A stretch of 64,000 bases of DNA from Drosophila persimilis (lineage: Eukaryota > Arthropoda > Insecta > Diptera > Drosophilidae): assembly GCF_003286085.1 (NCBI RefSeq), contig NW_020825313.1:4898001-4962000 (forward strand). Direction: 5' to 3'. The translations under genes were made by a program, and so were the position numbers. Positions within the stretch are counted from its first letter, which is position 1. The number at the start of each line of letters is the position of its first letter. The notes below the pieces were generated by a model that ran no database searches, was not told the DNA's origin, and saw only the letters and a list, made by a program, of their open reading frames with translations. Positions 1 through 14,355 of this stretch are shown in pieces.

Positions 1-232
1 TTTCGTGTCAAAATTTCGCCACACCCCCTTCCACCCCGCAAAGTGAATCTGGGGCATCTACAAATCTCGGAAACTATTAAGGATAGAGCAACCAAAATTG
101 GTATCCGCCCTCCTGTTAGATCTCACTATAAAACGTATATCTCAAAAATTTCGCCTCACCTCTTCCGCCCCCACAAAGGACGAAAATCTGTTGCATCCAC
201 AATATTGCAGACTCTCTATGATTGTGCGTTTT

Positions 233-266
233 TATACCCGATACTCAAAATGAGTATTGGGGTATA
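233..266 (+). repeat. Subterminal inverted-repeat hairpin of one unit
   Basis: TATACCCGATACTCA, an AAA loop, then TGAGTATTGGGGTATA form an almost perfect hairpin. It matches the 5' subterminal palindrome of DINE-1-like elements. It recurs in every unit at about 720-bp spacing (for example 951-984), and its inverted partner AGTATCGGATATA appears at the 3' end of the parental element near 38,797-38,809. Confidence 0.8.
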
Positions 267-375
267 TTAGATTTGTGGTGAAAATGGATGTGTGTAACGT
301 CCCGAAGGAATCGTTTCCGACCCCATAAAGTATTTTTATTCTTGATCAGCTTCAATAGCCGAGACAATTGAGCCC

Positions 376-404
376 TGTCTGTCTGTCCGTCGGTCCGTCC
401 CTAT
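376..404 (+). repeat. (GTCY)n microsatellite block of one unit
   Basis: A short run of GTCT/GTCC/GTCG tetranucleotides, present in every unit and variable in length (compare 3258-3290, longer, with 13,246-13,260, shorter). GTCY tracts are a diagnostic internal feature of DINE-1/mini-me elements. Gain or loss of GTCTGTCC explains the 8-bp steps in unit length. Confidence 0.8.
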
Positions 405-3400
405 CAGTGCCTATTGCTCAAAGACTACAAGAGCTAGAGCAACGACATTTCAAATCCGGACTTTTGTGATGTGTCACTGTTACAGGAATGTTTCAAAACT
501 TTGCCCCGCCCACTTCCGCACTCACAAAGAGCGAAATTCTGTGGCATCCACAATTTTAAACATACGAGAAAACTGAAAATGCAGAATCGTAGAAAGTTAC
601 TATATCTTATAGAATGCAAAATCTGAACCAGATCGTAAAATTATTATAGCCAGAATCAAGAAAACAATTTCATTCTCTCTCGCTCTGTCTCTCTTTAACA
701 CACCGGTATCATCGGCCGTTTCGTGTCAAAATTTCGCCACACCCCCTTCCACCCCGCAAAGTGAATCTGGGGCATCTACAAATCTCGGAAACTATTAAGG
801 ATAGAGCAACCAAAATTGGTATCCGCCCTCCTGTTAGATCTCACTATAAAACGTATATCTCAAAAATTTCGCCTCACCTCTTCCGCCCCCACAAAGGACA
901 AAAATCTGTTGCATCCACAATATTGCAGACTCTCTATGATTGTGCGGTTTTATACCCGATACTCAAAATGAGTATTGGGGTATATTAGATTTGTGGTGAA
1001 AATGGATGTGTGTAACGTCCCGAAGGAATCGTTTCCGACCCCATAAAGTATTTTTATTCTTGATCAGCTTCAATAGCCGAGACAATTGAGCCCTGTCTGT
1101 CTGTCCGTCGGTCCGTCCCTATCAGTGCCTATTGCTCAAAGACTACAAGAGCTAGAGCAACGACATTTCAAATCCGGACTTTTGTGATGTGTCACTGTTA
1201 CAGGAATGTTTCAAAACTTTGCCCCGCCCACTTCCGCACTCACAAAGAGCGAAATTCTGTGGCATCCACAATTTTAAACATACGAGAAAACTGAAAATGC
1301 AGAATCGTAGAAAGTTACTATATCTTATAGAATGCAAAATCTGAACCAGATCGTAAAATTATTATAGCCAGAATCAAGAAAACAATTTCATTCTCTCTCG
1401 CTCTGTCTCTCTCTAACACACAGGTATCATCGGCCGTTTCGTGTCAAAATTTCGCCACACCCCCTTCCACCCCGCAAAGTGAATCTGGGGCATCTACAAA
1501 TCTCGGAAACTATTAAGGATAGAGCAACCAAAATTGGTATCCGCCCTCCTGTTAGATCTCACTATAAAACGTATATCTCAAAAATTTCGCCTCACCTCTT
1601 CCGCCCCCACAAAGGACGAAAATCTGTTGCATCCACAATATTGCAGACTCTCTATGATTGTGCGTTTTTATACCCGATACTCAAAATATGTATTGGGGTA
1701 TATTAGATTTGTGGTGAAAATGGATGTGTGTAACGTCCCGAAGGAATCGTTTCCGACCCCATAAAGTATTTTTATTCTTGATCAGCTTCAATAGCCGAGA
1801 CAATTGAGCCCTGTCTGTCTGTCCGTCGGTCCGTCCCTATCAGTGCCTATTGCTCAAAGACTACAAGAGCTAGAGCAACGACATTTTAAATCCGGACTTT
1901 TGTGATGTGTCACTGTTACAGGAATGTTTCAAAACTTTGCCCCGCCCACTTCCGCACTCACAAAGAGCGAAATTCTGTGGCATCCACAATTTTAAACATA
2001 CGAGAAAACTGAAAACGCAGAATCGTAGAAAGTTACTATATCTTATAGAATGCAAAATCTGAACCAGATCGTAAAATTATTATAGCCAGAATCAAGAAAA
2101 ATCAAGAAAACGATTTCATTCTCTCTCGCTCTGTCTCTCTCTAACACACAGGTATCATCGGCCGTTTCGTGTCAAAATTTCGCCACACCCCCTTCCACCC
2201 CGCAAAGTGAATCTGGGGCATCTACAAATCTCGGAAACTATTAAGGATAGAGCAACCAAAATTGGTATCCGCCCTCCTGTTAGATCTCACTATAAAACGT
2301 ATATCTCAAAAATTTCGCCTCACCTCTTCCGCCCCCACAAAGGACGAAAATCTGTTGCATCCACAATATTGCAGACTCTCTATGATTGTGCGTTTTTATA
2401 CCCGATACTCAAAATGAGTATTGGGGTATATTAGATTTGTGGTGAAAATGGATGCGTGTAACGTCCCGAAGGAATCGTTTCCGACCCCATAAAGTATTTT
2501 TATTCTTGATCAGCTTCAATAGCCGAGACAATTGAGCCCTGTCTGTCTGTCCGTCGGTCCGTCCCTATCAGTGCCTATTGCTCAAAGACTACAAGAGCTA
2601 GAGCAACGACATTTCAAATCCGGACTTTTGTGATGTGTCACTGTTACAGGAATGTTTCAAAACTTTGCCCCGCCCACTTCCGCACTCACAAAGAGCGAAA
2701 TTCTGTGGCATCCACAATTTTAAACATACGAGAAAACTGAAAATGCAGAATCGTAGAAAGTTACTATATCTTATAGAATGCAAAATCTGAACCAGATCGT
2801 AAAATTATTATAGCCAGAATCAAGAAAACAATTTCATTCTCTCTCGCTCTGTCTCTCTCTAACACACAGGTATCATCGGCCGTTTCGTGTCAAAATTTCG
2901 CCACACCCCCTTCCACCCCGCAAAGTGAATCTGGGGCATCTACAAATCTCGGAAACTATTAAGGATAGAGCAACCAAAATTGGTATCCGCCCTCCTGTTA
3001 GATCTCACTATAAAACGTATATCTCAAAAATTTCGCCTCACCTCTTCCGCCCCCACAAAGGACGAAAATCTGTTGCATCCACAATATTGCAGACTCTCTA
3101 TGATTGTGCGTTTTTATACCGGATACTCAAAATGAGTATTGGGGTATATTAGATTTGTGGTGAAAATGGATGTGTGTAACGTCCCGAAGGAATCGTTTCC
3201 GACCCCATAAAGTATTTTTATTCTTGATCAGCTTCAATAGCCGAGTCAATTGAGCCCTGTCTGTCTGTCCGTCGGTCCGTCTGTCCGTCCCTATCAGTGC
3301 CTATTGCTCAAAGACTACAAGAGGTAGAGCAACGACATTTCAAATCCGGACTTTTGTGATGTGTCACTGTTACAGGAATGTTTCAAAACTTTGCCCCGCC

Positions 3401-3650
3401 CACTTCCGCACTCACAAAGAGCGAAATTCTGTGGCATCCACAATTTTAAACATACGAGAAAACTGAAAATGCAGAATCGTAGAAAGTTACTATATCTTAT
3501 AGAATGCAAAATCTGAACCAGATCCTAAAATTATTATAGCCAGAATCAAGAAAACAATTTCATTCTCTCTCGCCCTGTCTCTCTCTAACACACAGGTATC
3601 ATCGGCCGTTTCGTGTCAAAATTTCGCCACACCCCCTTCCACCCCGCAAA

Positions 3651-6600
3651 GTGAATCTGGGGCATCTACAAATCTCGGAAACTATTAAGTATAGAGCAAC
3701 CAAAATTGGTATCCGCCCTCCTGTTAGATCTCACTATGAAACGTATATCTCAAAAATTTCGCCTCACCTCTTCCGCCCCCACAAAGGACGAAAATCTGTT
3801 GCATCCACAATATTGCAGACTCTCTATGATTGTGCGTTTTTATACCCGATACTCAAAACGAGTATTGGGGTATATTAGATTTGTGGTGAAAATGGATGTG
3901 TGTAACGTCCCGAAGGAATCGCTTCCGACCCCATAAAGTATTTTTAGTCTTGATCAGCTTCAATAGCCGAGTCAATTGAGCCCTGTCTGTCTGTCCGTCG
4001 GTCCGTCTGTCCGTCCCTATCAGTGCCTATTGCTCATAGACTACAAGAGCTAGAGCAACGACATTTCAAATCCGGACTTTTGTGATATGTAACTGTTACA
4101 AGAATGTTTCAAAACTTTGCCCCGCCCACTTCCGCACTCACAAAGAGCGAAATTCTGTGGCATCCACAATTTTAAGCATACGAGAAAACTGAAAATGCAG
4201 AATCGTAGAAAGTTACTATATCTTATAGAATGCAAAATCTGAACCAGATCGTAAAATTATTATAGCCAGAATCAAGAAAACAATTTCATTCTCTCTCGCT
4301 CTGTCTCTCTTTAACACACCGGTATCATCGGCCGTTTCGTGTCAAAATTTCGCCACACCCCCTTCCACCCCGCAAAGTGAATCTGGGGCATCTACAAATC
4401 TCGGAAACTATTAAGGATAGAGCAACCAAAATTGGTATCCGCCCTCCTGTTAGATCTCACTATAAAACGTATATCTCAAACATTTCGCCTCACCTCTTCC
4501 GCCCCCACAAAGAACGAAAATCTGTTGCATCCATAATATTGCAGACTCTCTATGATTGTGCGTTTTTATACCCGATACTCAAAATGAGTATTGGGGTATA
4601 TTAGATTTGTGGTGAAAATGGATGTGTGTAACGTCCCGAAGGAATCGTTTCCGACCCCATAAAGTATTTTTATTCTTGATCAGCTTTAATAGCCGAGTCA
4701 ATTGAGCCCTGTCTGTCTGTCCGTCGGTCCGTCTGTCCGTCCCTATCAGTGCCTATTGCTCATAGACTACAAGAGCTAGAGCAACGACATTTCAAATCCG
4801 GACTTTTGTGATATGTCACTGTTACAAGAATGTTTCAAAACTTTGCCCCGCCCACTTCCGCACTCACAAAAAGCGAAAATCTGTGGCATCCACAATTTCA
4901 AAGATACGAGAAAACAGAAAACGCAGAATCGTAGAGGATGACTCTATCCTCTAGAATGCAAAATCTGAACCAGATCGTATAATTATTATAGCCAGAATCA
5001 AGAAAAAAATTTCATTCTCTCTCGCTCTGTCTCTCTCTAACACACAGGTTTCATGGTCGGGTTTTCCAATTGTAAAATGTGAGTTGAAGGATCTCAGAGA
5101 CTATAAGAGCTAGAGCAATCAAATTTTTGATCCACACTCCTGTGATATCGGACCTTGACCTTTTGGTCTCAAAATTTCGCCACATCCCCTTCCGCCCCCG
5201 CAAAGGACGAAAATCTGGGGCATCCACAATATTGCAGATTCTCTATGATTGTGCGTTTTTATACCCGATACTCAAAATGAGTATTGGGGTATATTAGATT
5301 TGTGGTGAAAATGGATGTGTGTAACGTCCCGAAGGAATCGTTTCCGACCCCATAAAGTATTTTTATTCATGATCAGCTTTAATAGCCGAGTCAATTGAGC
5401 CCTGTCTGTCTGTCCGTCGGTCCGTTTGTCCGTCCCTATCAGTGCCTATTGCTCAAAGACTACAAGAGGTAGAGCAACGACATTTCAAATCCGGACTTTT
5501 GTGATTTGTCACTGTTACAGGAATGTTTCAAAACTTTGCCCCGCCCACTTCCGCACTCACAAAGAGCGAAATTCTGTGGCATCCACAATTTTAAACATAC
5601 GAGAAAACTGAAAATGCAGAATCGTAGAAAGTTACTATATCTTATAGAATGCAAAATCTGAACCAGATCCTAAAATTATTATAGCCAGAATCAAGAAAAC
5701 AATTTCATTCTCTCTCGCCCTGTCTCTCTCTAACACACAGGTATCATCGGCCGTTTCGTGTCAAAATTTCGCCACACCCCCTTCCACCCCGCAAAGTGAA
5801 TCTGGGGCATCTACAAATCTCGGAAACTATTAAGTATAGAGCAACCAAAATTGGTATCCGCCCTCCTGTTAGATCTCACTATAAAACGTATATCTCAAAA
5901 ATTTCGCCTCACCTCTTCCGCCCCAACAAAGGACGAAAATCTGTTGCATCCACAATATTGCAGACTCTCTATGATTGTGCGTTTTTATACCCGATACTCA
6001 AAACGAGTATTGGGGTATATTAGATTTGTGGTGAAAATGGATGTGTGTAACGTCCCGAAGGAATCGCTTCCGACCCCATAAAGTATTTTTAGTCTTGATC
6101 AGCTTCAATAGCCGAGTCAATTGAGCCCTGTCTGTCTGTCCGTCGGTCCGTCTGTCCGTCCCTATCAGTGCCTATTGCTCATAGACTACAAGAGCTAGAG
6201 CAACGACATTTCAAATCCGGACTTTTGTGATATGTAACTGTTACAAGAATGTTTCAAAACTTTGCCCCGCCCACTTCCGCACTCACAAAGAGCGAAATTC
6301 TGTGGCATCCACAATTTTAAACATACGAGAAAACTGAAAATGCAGAATCGTAGAAAGTTACTATATCTTATAGAATGCAAAATCTAAACCAGATCGTAAA
6401 ATTATTATAGCCAGAATCAAGAAAACAATTTCATTCTCTCTCGCTCTGTCTCTCTTTAACACACCGGTATCATCGGCCGTTTCGTGTCAAAATTTCGCCA
6501 CACCCCCTTCCACCCCGCAAAGTGAATCTGGGGCATCTACAAATCTCGGAAACTATTAAGGATAGAGCAACCAAAATTGGTATCCGCCCTCCTGTTAGAT

Positions 6601-7902
6601 CTCACTATAAAACGTATATCTCAAAAATTTCGCCTCACCTCTTCCGCCCCCACAAAGAACGAAAATCTGTTGCATCCATAATATTGCAGACTCTCTATGA
6701 TTGTGCGTTTTTATACCCGATACTCAAAATGAGTATTGGGGTATATTAGATTTGTGGTGAAAATGGATGTGTGTAACGTCCCGAAGGAATCGTTTCCGAC
6801 CCCATAAAGTATTTTTATTCTTGATCAGCTTCAATAGCCGAGTCAATTGAGCCCTGTCTGTCTGTCCGTCGGTCCGTCTGTCCGTCCCTATCAGTGCCTA
6901 TTGCTCATAGACTACAAGAGCTAGAGCAACGACATTTCAAATCCGGACTTTTGTGATATGTCACTGTTACAAGAATGTTTCAAAACTTTGCCCCGCCCAC
7001 TTCCGCACTCACAAAAAGCGAAAATCTGTGGCATCCACAATTTCAAAGATACGAGAAAACAGAAAACGCAGAATCGTAGAGGATGACTCTATCCTCTAGA
7101 ATGCAAAATCTGAACCAGATCGTATAATTATTATAGCCAGAATCAAGAAAAAAATTTCATTCTCTCTCGCTCTGTCTCTCTCTAACACACAGGTTTCATG
7201 GTCGGTTTTTCCAATTGTAAAATGTGAGTTGAAGGATCTCAGAGACTATAAGAGCTAGAGCAATCAAATTTTTGATCCACACTCCTGTGATATCGGACCT
7301 TGACCTTTTGGTCTCAAAATTTCGCCACATCCCCTTCCGCCCCCGCAAAGGACGAAAATCTGGGGCATCCACAATATTGCAGATTCTCTATGATTGTGCG
7401 TTTTTATACCCGATACTCAAAATGAGTATTGGGGTATATTAGATTTGTGGTGAAAATGGATGTGTGTAACGTCCCGAAGGAATCGTTTCCGACCCCATAA
7501 AGTATTTTTATTCTTGATCAGCTTTAATAGCCGAGTCAATTGAGCCCTGTCTGTCTGTCCGTCGGTCCGTTTGTCCGTCCCGTCCGACATTTCAAATCCG
7601 GACTTTTGTGATATGTAACTGTTACCAGAATGTTTCAAAACTTTGCCCCGCCCACTTCCGCACTCACAAAGAGCGAAATTCTGTGGCATCCATAATTTTA
7701 AGCATACAAGAAAACTGAAAAAGCAGAATCGTAGAAAGTTACTATATCTTATAGAATGCAAAATCTGAACCAGATCGTAAAATTATCATAGCCAGAATCA
7801 AGAAAACAATTTCATTCTCTCTCGCTCTGTCTCTCTCTAACACACAGGTATCATCGGCCGTTTCGTGTCAAAATTTCGCCACACCCCCTTCCACCACGCA
7901 AA
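3651..7902 (+). repeat. Trimeric higher-order repeat, two copies of about 2.1 kb
   Basis: Units starting at 3651, about 4377 and about 5103 match, in order, units at 5796, 6522 and about 7248. Private variants support this: units 1 and 4 share AGTATTTTTAGTCTTGATC and GAATCGCTTCCGACC; units 2 and 5 share AAAGAACGAAAATC and CATCCATAATATTGC; units 3 and 6 are both the rare B-type unit. The second copy has a further deletion near 7575-7590, which removes the CTATCAGTGCC segment. Confidence 0.85.
5041..5260 (+). repeat. B-type variant segment of the array (first of three)
   Basis: Where ordinary units read CACACAGGTATCATCGGCCG, this one reads AGGTTTCATGGTCGG and continues with a ~105-bp stretch (GACTATAAGAGCTAGAGC ... 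GATATCGGACCTTGACC) missing from ordinary units, but it lacks the CTCGGAAACTATTAAGG subrepeat. The other B-type segments are at about 7190-7412 and 11,452-11,680. Comparison with 37,740-38,100 shows that A- and B-type units are different deletion derivatives of one longer form. Confidence 0.75.
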
Positions 7903-10900
7903 GTGAATCTGGGGCATCTACAAATCTCGGAAACTATTAAGGATAGAGCAACCAAAATTGGTATCCGCCCTCCTGTTAGATCTCACTATAAAACGTATAT
8001 CTCAAAAATTTCGCCTCACCTCTTCCGCCCCCACAAAGGACAAAAATCTGTTGCATCCACAATATTGCAGACTCTCTATGATTGTGCGTTTTTATACCCG
8101 ATACTCAAAATGAGTATTGGGGTATATTAGATTTGTGGTGAAAATGGATGTGTGTAACGTCCTGAAGGAATCGTTTCCGACCCCATAAAGTATTTTTATT
8201 CTTGATCAGCTTCAATAGCCGAGTCAATTGAGCCCTGTCTGTCTGTCCGTCGGTCCGTCTGTCCGTCCCTATCAGTGCGTATTGCTCAAAGACAACAAGA
8301 GCTAGAGCAACGACATTTCAAATCCGGACTTTTGTGATATGTCACTGTTACAAGAATGTTTCAAAACTTTGCCCCGCCCACTTCCGCACTCACAAAGAGC
8401 GAAATTCTGTGGCATCCACAATTTTAAACATACGAGAAAACTGAAAATGCAGAATCGTAGAAAGTTACTATATCTTATAGAATGCAAAATCTGAACCAGA
8501 TCGTAAAATTATTATAGCCAGAATCAAGAAAACAATTTCATTCTCTCTCGCTCTGTCTCTATCTAACACACAGGTATCATCGGCCGTTTCGTGTCAAAAT
8601 TTCGCCACACCCCCTTCCACCACGCAAAGTGAATCTGGGGCATCTACAAATCTCGGAAACTATTAAGTATAGAGCAACCAAAATTGGTATCCGCCCTCCT
8701 GTTAGATCTCACTATGAAACGTATATCTCAAAAATTTCGCCTCACCTCTTCCGCCCCCACAAAGGACGAAAATCTGTTGCATCCACAATATTGCAGACTC
8801 TCTATGATTGTGCGTTTTTATACCCGATACTCAAAATAAGTATTGGGGTATATTAGATTTGTGGTGAAAATGGATGTGTGTAACGTCCCGAAGGAATCGT
8901 TTCCGACCCCATAAAGTATTTTTATTCTTGATCAGCTTCAATAGCCGAGTCAATTGAGCCCTGTCTGTCTGTCCGTCGGTCCGTCCCTATCAGTGCCTAT
9001 TGCTCAAAGACTACAAGAGCTAGAGCAACGACATTTCAAATCCGGACTTTTGTGATATGTCACTGTTACAAGAATGTTTCAAAACTTTGCCCCGCCCACT
9101 TCCGCACTCACAAAGAGCGAAAATCTGTGGCATCCACAATTTTAAACATACGAGAAAACTGAAAACGCAAAATCGTAGAAAGTTACTATATCTTATAGAA
9201 TGCAAAATCTGAACCAGATCGTAAAATTATTATAGCCAGAATCAAGAAAACAATTTCATTCTCTCTCGCTCTGTCTCTCTCTAACACACAGGCATCATCG
9301 GCCGTTTCGTGTCAAAATTTCGCCACACCCTCTTCCACCCCGCAAAGTGAGTCTGGGGCATCTACAAATCTCGGAAACTATTAAGTATAGAGCAACCAAA
9401 ATTGGTATCCGCCCTCCTGTTAGATCTCACTATGAAACGTATATCTCAAAAATTTCGCCCCACCTCTTCCGCCCCCACAAAGGACGAAAATCTGTTGCAT
9501 CCACAATATTGCAGACTCTCTATGATTGTGCGTTTTTATACCCGATACTCAAAATGAGTATTGGGCTATATTAGATTTGTGGTGAAAATGGATGTGTGTA
9601 ACGTCCTGAAGGAATCGTTTCCGACCCATAAAGTATTTTTATTCATGACCAGCTTCAATAGCCGAGTCAATTGAGCCCTGTCTGTCTGTCCGTCGGTCCA
9701 TTTGTCCGTCCCTATCAGTGCCTATTGCTCAAAGACTACAAGAGCTAGAGCAACGACATTTCAAATCCGGACTTTTGTGATATGTAACTGTTACAAGAAT
9801 GTTTCAAAACTTTGCCCCGCCCACTTCCGCACTCACAAAGAGCGAAAATCTGTGGCATCCACAATTTTAAACATACGAGAAAACTGAAAACGCAAAATCG
9901 TAGAAAGTTACTATATCTTATAGAATGCAAAATCTGAACCAGATCCTAAAATTATTATAGCCAGAATCAAGAAAACAATTTCATTCTCTCTCGCTCTGTC
10001 TCTCTCTAACACACAGGTATCATCGGCCGTTTCGTGTCAAAATTTCGCCACACCCCCTTCCACCCCGCAAAGTGAATCTGGGGCATCTACAAATCTCGGA
10101 AACTATTAAGGATAGAGCAACCAAAATTGGTATCCGCCCTCCTGTTAGATCTCACTATAAAACGTATATCTCAAAAATTTCGCCTCACCTCTTCCGCCCC
10201 CACAAAGGACGAAAATCTGTTGCATCCACAATATTGCAGACTCTCTATGATTGTGCGTTTTTATACCCGATACTCAAAATATGTATTGGGGTATATTAGA
10301 TTTGTGGTGAAAATGGATGTGTGTAACGTCCCGAAGGAATCGTTTCCGACCCCATAAAGTATTTTTATTCTTGATCAGCTTCAATAGCCGAGACAATTGA
10401 GCCCTGTCTGTCTGTCCGTCGGTCCGTCCCTATCAGTGCCTATTGCTCAAAGACTACAAGAGCTAGACCAACGACATTTCAAATCCGGACTTTTGTGATG
10501 TGTCACTGTTACAGGAATGTTTCAAAACTTTGCCCCGCCCACTTCCGCACTCACAAAGAGCGAAAATCTGTGGCATCCACAATTTTAAACATACGAGAAA
10601 ACTGAAAACGCAAAATCGTAGAAAGTTACTATATCTTATAGAATGCAAAATCTGAACCAGATCGTAAAATTATTATAGCCAGAATCAAGAAAACAATTTC
10701 ATTCTCTCTCGCTCTGTCTCTCTCTAACACACAGGTATCATCGGCCGTTTCGTGTCAAAATTTCGCCACACCCCCTTCCACCCCGCAAAGTGAGTCTGGG
10801 GCATCTACAAATCTCGGAAACTATTAAGTATAGAGCAACCAAAATTGGTATCCGCCCTCCTGTTAGATCTCACTATGAAACGTATATCTCAAAAATTTCG

Positions 10901-13900
10901 CCTCACCTCTTCCGCCCCCACAAAGGATGAAAATCTGTTGCATCCACAATATTGCAGACTCTCTATGATTATGCGTTTTTATACCCGATACTCAAAATGA
11001 GTATTGGGCTATATTAGATTTGTGGTGAAAATGGATGTATGTAACGTCCTGAAGGAATCGTTTCCGACCCATAAAGTATTTTTATTCATGACCAGCTTCA
11101 ATAGCCGAGTCAATTGAGCCCTGTCTGTCTGTCCGTCGGTCCATTTGTCCGTCCCTATCAGTGCCTATTGCTCAAAGACTACAAGAGCTAGAGCAACGAC
11201 ATTTCAAATCCGGACTTTTGTGATATGTAACTGTTACAAGAATGTTTCAAAACTTTGCCCCGCCCACTTCCGCACTCACAAAGAGCGAAATTCTGTGGCA
11301 TCCACAATTTTAAACATACGAGAAAACTGAAAACGCAGAATCGTAGAGGATGACTCTATCCTCTAGAATGCAAAATCTGAACCAGATCGTATAATTATTA
11401 TAGCCAGAATCAAGAAAAAAATGTCATTCTCTCTCGCTCTGTCTCTCTCTAACACACAGGTTTTATGGTCGGTTTTTCCAATTGTAAAATGTGAGTTGAA
11501 GGATCTCAGGGACTATAAGAGCTAGAGCAATCAAATTTTTGATCCACACTCCTGTGATATCGGACCTTGACCTTTTGGTCTCAAAATTTCGCCACATCCC
11601 CTTCCGCCCCCGCAAAGGACGAAAATCTGGGGCATCCAAAATATTGCAGATTCTCTATGATTGTGCGTTTTTATACCCGATACTCAAAATGAGTATTGGG
11701 GTATATTAGATTTGTGGTGAAAATGGATGTGTGTAACGTCCCGAAGGAATCGTTTCCGACCCCATAAAGTATTTTTATTCTTGATCAGCTTTAATAGCCG
11801 AGTCAATTGAGCCCTGTCTGTCTGTCCGTCGGTCCGTTTGTCCGTCCCTATCAGACTACAAGAGCTAGAGCAACGACATTTCAAATCCGGACTTTTGTGA
11901 TATGTAACTGTTACAAGAATGTTTCAAAACTTTGCCCCGCCCACTTCCGCACTCAAAAAGAGCGAAATTCTGTGGCATCCATAATTTTAAGCATACAAGA
12001 AAACTGAAAAAGCAGAATCGTAGAAAGTTACTATATCTTATAGAATGCAAAATCTGAACCAGATCGTAAAATTATTATAGCCAGAATCAAGAAAAATCAA
12101 GAAAACAATTTCATTCTCTCTCGCTCTGTCTCTCTCTAACACACAGGTATCATCGGCCGTTTCGTGTCAAAATTTCGCCACACCCCCTTCCACCACGCAA
12201 AGTGAATCTGGGGCATCTGCAAATCTCGGAAACTATTAAGGATAGAGCAACCAAAATTGGTATCCGCCCTCCTGTTAGATCTCACTATAAAACGTATATC
12301 TCAAAAATTTCGCCTCACCTCTTCCGCCCCCACAAAGGAAAAAAATCTGTTGCATCCACAATATTGCAGACTCTCTATGATTGTGCGTTTTTATACCCGA
12401 TACTCAAAATGAGTATTGGGGTATATTAGATTTGTGGTGAAAATGGATGTGTGTAACGTCCTGAAGGAATCGTTTCCGACCCCATAAAGTATTTTTATTC
12501 TTGATCAGCTTCAATAGCCGAGTCAATTGAGCCCTGTCTGTCTGTCCGTCGGTCCGTTTGTCCGTCCCTATCAGACTACAAGAGCTAGAGCAACGACATT
12601 TCAAATCCGGACTTTTGTGATATGTCACTGTTACAAGAATGTTTCAAAACTTTGCCCCGCCCACTTCCGCACTCACAAAGAGCGAAAATGTGTGGCATCC
12701 ACAATTTTAAACATACGAGAAAACTGAAAACGCAAAATCGTAGAAAGTTACTATATCTTATAGAATGCAAAATCTGAACCAGATCGTAAAATTATTATAG
12801 CCAGAATCAAGAAAACAATTTCATTCTCTCTCGCTCTGTCTCTCTCTAACACACAGGTATAATCGGCCGTTTCGTGTCAAAATTTCGCCACACCCCCTTC
12901 CACCCCGCAAAGTGAGTCTAGGGCATCTACAAATCTCGGAAACTATTAAGTATAGAGCAACCAAAATTGGTATCCGCCCTCCTGTTAGATCTCACTATGA
13001 AACGTATATCTCAAAAATTTCGCCTCACCTCTTCCGCCCCCACAAAGGACGAAAATCTGTTGCATCCACAATATTGCAGACTCTCTATGATTGTGCGTTT
13101 TTATACCCGATACTCAAAATGAGTATTGGGCTATATTAGATTTGTGGTGAAAATGGATGTGTGTAACGTCCTGAAGGAATCGTTTCCGACCCATAAAGTA
13201 TTTTTATTCATGACCAGCTTCAATAGCCGAGTCAATTGAGCCCTGTCTGTCTGTCCGTCCCTATCAGTGCCTATTGCTCAAAGACTACAAGAGCTAGAGC
13301 AACGACATTTCAAATCCGGACTTTTGTGATATGTCACTGTTACAAGAATGTTTCAAAACTTTGCCCCGCCCACTTCCGCACTCACAAAGAGCGAAATTCT
13401 GTGGCATCCACAATTTTAAACATACGAGAAAACTGAAAGCGCAGAATCGTAGAAAGTTACTATATCTTATAGAATGCAAAATCTGAACCAGATCGTAAAA
13501 TTATTATAGCCAGAATCAAGAAAACAATTTCATTCTCTCTCGCTCTGTCTCTCTCTAACACACAGGTATCATCGGCCGTTTCGTGTCCAAATTTCGCCAC
13601 ACCCCCTTCCACCCCGCAAAGTGAATCTGGGGCATCTACAAATCTCGGAAACTATTAAGTATAGAGCAACCAAAATTGGTATCCGCCCTCCTGTTAGATC
13701 TCACTATGAAACGTATATCTCAAAAATTTCGCCTCACCTCTTCCGCCCCCACAAAGGACGAAAATCTGTTGCATCCACAATATTGCAGACTCTCTATGAT
13801 TGTGCGTTTTTATACCCGATACTCAAAACGAGTATTGGGGTATATTAGATTTGTGGTGAAAATGGATGTGTGTAACGTCCTGAAGGAATCGTTTCCGATC

Positions 13901-14355
13901 CATAAAGTATTTTTATTCATGACCAGCTTCAATAGCCGAGTCAATTGAGCCCTGTCTGTCTGTCCGTCGGTCCATTTGTCCGTCTCTATCAGTGCCTATT
14001 GCTCAAAGACTACAAGAGCTAGAGCAACGACATTTCAAATCCGGACTTTTGTGATATGTAACTGTTACAAGAATGTTTCAAAACTTTGCCCCGCCCACTT
14101 CCGCACTCACAAAGAGCGAAATTCTGTGGCATCCACAATTTTAAACATACGAGAAAACTGAAAACGCAGAATCGTAGAAAGTTACTATATCTTATAGAAT
14201 GCAAAATCTGAACCAGATCGTAAAATTATTATAGCCAGAATCAAGAAAAATCAAGAAAACAATTTCATTCTCTCTCGCTCTGTCTCTCTCTAACACACCG
14301 GTATCATCGGCCGTTTCGTGTCAAAATTTCGCCACACCCCCTTCCACTCCGCAAA

